From the NCBI GenBank assembly GCA_034620365.1, contig JAQGEQ010000334.1, positions 1 through 64,000 of the forward strand: a DNA stretch of 64,000 bases, given 5' to 3'. Position 1 is the stretch's first letter. Each line of letters begins with the position of its first letter. A model generated the notes under the pieces. It saw only the letters and a list, made by a program, of their open reading frames with translations. It was not told where the DNA came from and made no database searches. Source of the stretch: Pegea sp. RAD2-039 (taxonomy: Eukaryota > Chordata > Thaliacea > Salpida > Salpidae). A program made the translations under genes and the position numbers. Shown piece by piece: positions 59,608 to 64,000 of this stretch.

Positions 59608-60216
59608 AATTTATTTATTTATTTATTACAATAAATGTGAAGGAGGGTGCCTTAAGAGAGCACCTCTTGCTAACACACATTCTCACAAATTAGATCTATT
59701 TGACGTGTAAACGAAAAAGTATATGACAATGAAGAATTGCACAGAATGATAGTATTGTAAAAGAGAAAAATTCACAGTTTAGAAATGGCAATGTTGGCGA
59801 TATTATAACAATTCAGCTTTTTCTTGAACAGCATAAGTGATTTTGACATGACAATCTCTGATGGCAGATTGTTCCATGTACTGATTGTGCGGTATGAGAA
59901 AAAACTTAATCTGGTTAACGTTGCAGGTGGAGTGGGCTTATTAAGATGTAATTTATGTCTTCTAAGTTGATATAACTTGAAGGAGGGACTAATGGAGAAA
60001 AAGTCATCAAACTGAAGATCCATTAGGTTGTGAATAATTTTAAAAATCAGAATAAGGTCGTATTTAATTCTTCGGATTTCCAAAGTATCTAGATTGAAGA
60101 AACTGAGACGATGCTTATAACTCTCGTATTTGATATTAAGTTTCCTGCAAACCAATCTCGTAAATTTTGCCTGAACAGATTCGATTTTTCTGATATCACC
60201 ATATTTATACACCATA
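59608..60216 (-). mobile_element. LINE 3' fragment, uninterrupted C-terminal RT frame
   Basis: Duplicate of the 23.8-24.4 kb fragment. With six A near 59,900 the frame continues through SYRTISTWNNLPSEIVMSKS to a stop, about 150 residues in all. The first eight residues of the apparent ORF come from flanking host sequence, because the element is truncated at its 5' end. TAAA-type tail at 59,610-59,627. Confidence 0.85.
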
Positions 60217-60880
60217 GAATTTATACAAGTAGTCAGTTTCAAAATAAAACTTTTTCAAAAATAACTTCGTATTCACATCTGAGAAAAGCCAGTTTGAAGT
60301 TACTATAAAAAATCTCTTTGACATTTTAGATTTATCGAAAGAATCTGTAGTTGACTTTATCTGTAGTAAAATTTTATCGATGGTAATAATGAATAATCAT
60401 GTCTTTATAGTAATCTTGTTGCGTAATAAAGTTTTATAATGTAAACAATGTGAATGGATTTTACAACGTAATCATTGATTTGTTTAAATGTTTAATCATT
60501 CTACAGTTCGCAGAAAGCAGCAAAATAGATAGCTAAATGAAAAGAGTTCTGTAAAGGATAAATTATACGAACTTCATTATTCTAAAATGTTTAGAAAATT
60601 AAATTAAATTTTCTATTGTCTCTTAAGAGAAATTTAGAAAAATTAATTTAGTTAGAGAAAAATTAATTTAGAGCTTTTTCAAAACAGTAGAGATTTGAAA
60701 TCAAAGTATTGAAAAAACATCGTTAAAACTTTACTAAAAATATCTTAAACCAAAACCTATACAAAGCACTTTTAGCAAAAACAACTTCAAAACAAATAGC
60801 TAAATATAAGGAATTGTTTTGGATTATGTAAAAGTTAATTTCGTTTTTTTTGTTTTCATGACCTTTACTTTTCTCTGTCT

Positions 60881-61004
60881 AAACCCACAAATTTGAGACT
60901 AAAACAGGATTAATTATAAGGTTGGGTTTTTTTTTTCTTTCAAGCTGTAGCTAAAATCTACTAATTTAAATTCTCCTTAAATTTGGAAACTGATATTTTC
61001 AGTT
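60881..61004 (+). ncRNA. Family A Sm-RNA-like unit, copy 22
   Basis: Partner of copy 9, ending TTATAAG|GTTGGG. The Sm-like region is better preserved here (AAATTTGGAAAC). The hairpin is AACTGA-tatt-TTCAGTT. Block H is at 61,040-61,077. Confidence 0.45.
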
Positions 61005-61079
61005 GAATTAAAATAGAAAATTACAGATTGTTGTTATTGTTGGTTATCAATAAAGCTGTTTTCTATTGAACTTAGCCTC

Positions 61080-62280
61080 TGCTTCAAATGCAAGAATTGT
61101 CTTTTTGGTATATGTTTTCGTTTATATTTTCAACATACATAAAACATACAGACACAACGTTTAAATATTATTAAATTATTTGTGTGGCTTTAAAGTGATG
61201 CTTCTATTTAGTCAAAAAACGCTGTTCTTGAACTTATAAAAGAATTTTAAGAAAATGCTTTTGACACACCGCGTTGGACAAACAATTTTTGATTGTTTTG
61301 TTTTTCATTAGACTAATAATTAACTAAATTAAATAAATAAATAAATTAGACTAAAAAAATCTTTTGGGTAGTAATAAGCATACATGAAGAAGACTAATAT
61401 AAGATGATCCAATTTCTTGGATTTTAACTAAATTTTACCAGCTTTATTTTGGAGTTCTACCTAAGTCAAGAAGGATAAAATAAATTTTGAAAAATCAGAA
61501 AAGTATTTAAACAAATTTTGAGTTCAAAGAAAACTTTTAAACTTCTTAAATGTTTTGTCATTCCGAACATAGAAGCAAAAAATTTTATTTAAATTGTTTT
61601 CTAATAATATATTTATTAATATTTCAATTTCTACAGCAGCTAAATTTGTTAACATGAAATTGATGTTGAATTCCTTTTCTTTAGAATGAGGAAGATTATG
61701 TATTTATAATAAATCTATTTATTTTGATAACTGTTTTTAAATGTAGAATAAAAAAATTATCAAATTTCGTGATTCACAAGAATTAAATAAGCTACTCTTA
61801 ATCCAAAACAGACATTAAGTTGTTAATTATATTTAAATTCTTATGTCTATATACTATTACAAAATCGATTTTTTGTTTCAAAAAGCCTAATGAGAGTTAA
61901 CCTAAGCTTTGAAAAGTCGTTTAAGCTATATCTTTCTTTAGACGTTATAATATAAAGGTTGAATACATTTCAAATTTTTTGCGTTTGAACATTATATAAG
62001 GGAACCGAGTGCAAGATAAAAAGTAGTACTTGATACACTGCTTGTTAATATCTATAGAGGAGTATGAATTTCATTCAACTTCAAATTAACCCAAGATATA
62101 GGCCAACATTCGCCTGTGAATTTCGTTCTAATTCTTGTGTACTCAGCATATAATTATATAAAAGCTTTGTATAATCTACTGTTTGTAGTGTTAAGTGGTA
62201 AAACCTTATAATTAAAAAAAACACGACAAATAATTAAGAAATTAAATTTTTCTGTTTGGTTTTTATGGCCTTTACTTTTT
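61080..62280. repeat. Array spacer
   Basis: Copy of 25,265-26,480, with 61,300-61,920 also resembling the flank 3' of the zinc-finger genes (AAGATGATCCAATTT and GTTTTGTCATTCC text). No gene seen. Confidence 0.5.
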
Positions 62281-62290
62281 TTCTGTTCCG

Positions 62291-62396
62291 ACCCACAAAT
62301 ATGAAACTAAAACAGGCTTATTTATCAGGTTATCGTTTCCAGTTGACAGACAATTTATACTGTGACAGGCCTATTTGGAAACTGATATAATCAGTT
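62291..62396 (+). ncRNA. Family A Sm-RNA-like unit, copy 23
   Basis: Partner of copy 10. The block ends CTTATTTATCAG|GTTATC, so AG|GT survives a change in the adjacent base. Sm-like CTATTTGGAA is followed by hairpin AACTGA-tataa-TCAGTT, a loop change only. Confidence 0.5.
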
Positions 62397-63384
62397 AACA
62401 ATGAAAATACACAGTTGTATAGATTATTGGTTTGGATGATTTTCAATGATATCACTTGAATATTAAATAATTTCAAGAAAATGCTTTTAACACCGCGTTT
62501 GTCAATCAATATTTGATATTTTAGCATTTCTTTCAACTATGAAAAGATCGATTATTACAAAGTAAGTAACTTCAAAAAGTATGTTCTTTTTTTAGTAAGG
62601 TATAACTAAAGTATATTATTAAGGGGAAGTGTTACCTGCCCTCAAAGATGTTTACACAATAAAATATTCTAAATATTATCATCAGTAGATTAAAAAGTTT
62701 GTTTGCTAGTTTTTCTAGATAATTCTATATTTTTTGTTTAAATTGTTTTATTGCTTAATCGAAATTGCAATTTGCTTTTATGTATACTTGGATAAAAAAT
62801 AAATTTCAAAATGTTATTCAATAATAAATTATAATCGAGAAGTTGTATCAAAAATGGTGTTTTAGAAATCTAAACGTTAAATATGGCATTAAGACTATAT
62901 TTCACCTTGTTAATATTGATTGAACTTTGTTGAAATTTATTCAACTCCAAATTAGTTTAAATATATTCCTTCATTAGAAATGGAGCTTTTTTTCAGTTTA
63001 TTATTATATAAAAGCTTCTTATATTCTAGTGTTTGTGGTGTAAACGGGCAAAAAATTGAATTCGTTAATAATCATCTATTCAGAACTCAATACCCTTGGA
63101 TAATTTCCACTTTCTTTTATTTTTTTAACGTATAAAAATATGATATTTTTGGTGAACACTTGTACATTTTAAATTTAATTAAAGTTACTGATGAAATTAG
63201 CAAAGTTTACAGCTATTGCGCCGTAAAATTATTTTGATCGTTTATGCTATCATAAATATGCAAATCCTAGTGAAGCTAATTGAAAATGTGTTTTTATAAA
63301 TAGTAAGTATTAAATAATTTTGAAAAATTAAATTTACTTAAAGAAAATCCTTAAACTGTTATGCTATTTCATTTTATACATATT

Positions 63385-63460
63385 TAAACAATGAAATGCT
63401 TTACCAGCTACATCCCTTGCGATGTAATGTGAGCTCACCCCATAAACTTACTCGTTAAAA
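63385..63460 (+). repeat. Block E, copy 9
   Basis: TTTACCAGCTACATCCCTTG, then CGATGTAATGTGAGC. CATC/GATG arms are intact. The GAAGTACTTC palindrome lies at about 63,506. Confidence 0.6.
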
Positions 63461-63731
63461 GTGAATTTACTACTCAACATCTAATTTCAACTCTAATAAG
63501 ACAAGAAGTACTTCATTACATTTACTTCTCTTTAACAAATACATTCTTTTCAAACTTTTTTATAGGAAACAAATATTACTTTTTACATAGAACATTTACT
63601 AAGAAATTACAGTTTCTCTTTTTTTAAGTATACATCAAAAACTATAATTGAGTCTAAAAAAATAAATGCGAATTAATAACAAGTTTATTTTTAAATGTTT
63701 TTTTTTTAAGAACTTCACTTTTTGCTGTTTT

Positions 63732-63845
63732 AACCCACAAATATAAGACTAAAACAGGTTTATATATAAGATTATGTTTCTCAAGTGATATAATCTGATT
63801 TCTTTCTGTGTTAACGATTTCATTTAGAAACTGATACATTCAGTT
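63732..63845 (+). ncRNA. Family A Sm-RNA-like unit, copy 24
   Basis: Partner of copy 11: AACCCACAAATATAAGACTA, ending TATATAAGATTA. Sm-like TTCATTTAGAA is followed by hairpin AACTGA-tacat-TCAGTT. It is paired with half copy 25, hairpin end 149 bases later. Confidence 0.45.
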
Positions 63846-63931
63846 GAATTTAAAAGCATATTTTTCTCTAAATTGGTGGTTTTGATGAATTTCAATTATT
63901 ATTGAAGTCGCTTACTAAGGCTTGATTTTTT

Positions 63932-63994
63932 TCAATTGACATCAAACCTACCAAATGTTGTTTCATTATTTTTTAAAAGCTGATAATTTCAGTT
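63932..63994 (+). repeat. Family A 3' half copy 25
   Basis: Sm-like TTATTTTTTAAAAG and hairpin CTGA-taatt-TCAG, cut by the window end a few bases later. Confidence 0.5.
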
Positions 63995-64000
63995 AAATTA

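Noticed and set aside
1-64000. CRISPR array, bacterial operons or phage.
   Set aside because: Spliced animal-type genes, LINE sequence and long non-coding stretches exclude a prokaryotic window; repeats are not evenly spaced short direct repeats.

Overview
The window is extremely A+T-rich eukaryotic, almost certainly animal, DNA. It has C2H2 zinc-finger genes with TGEKP-type linkers, a cullin gene split by very short introns (mostly 45-58 nt), and fragments of a non-LTR retrotransposon. Compact introns and A+T richness occur in nematodes, tunicates, some flatworms, hydrozoans and insects; I cannot name the species.

Ordinary genes are few. A CUL3-like cullin lies on the minus strand (about 45.2-48.0 kb). 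It has eleven proposed exons, stops after about 490 codons (human CUL3 is about 768 aa) and carries a one-base homopolymer frameshift. Two near-identical intronless zinc-finger genes lie on the plus strand (14,991-15,773 with seven fingers; 38,595-39,461 with eight). Three minus-strand LINE pieces lie at 1-583, 23.8-24.4 kb and 59.6-60.2 kb. Three degenerate tRNA-Gly-like sequences lie at 18.2, 42.1 and 53.6 kb.

The rest, about 58 kb, is a nested array of duplications. Main pairings are 10.5-20.3 kb with 33.1-44.1 kb; 20.3-28.4 kb with 55.7-64.0 kb; and 17.2-20.3 kb with 41-44.1 kb and 52.4-55.7 kb. Only about 44.15-49.3 kb, around the cullin, is free of the array.

The most interesting content is a set of small recurring structured units, all in plus orientation. 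Three related families (called A, B and C here) share a conserved 5' block of about 40 nt, often ending ATAAG|GT. A variable middle follows, then an Sm-site-like stretch (ATTTTGA, ATTTTTTTGGA, ATTTTGGAA) and a terminal hairpin whose stem is kept while the loop varies. This is the layout of Sm-class RNAs, and the conserved-exon/variable-intron pattern fits spliced-leader RNA genes best. I count about 20 full-length A copies, 5 three-prime half copies of A, 7 B copies and 4 C copies plus C fragments. They sit with three other conserved blocks: D (a short hairpin repeat), E (between C and A) and H (just 3' of A). A 45-63 codon ORF is intact in four places downstream of B-type sequence. The RNA reading is inference from pattern; no transcript evidence is available here.
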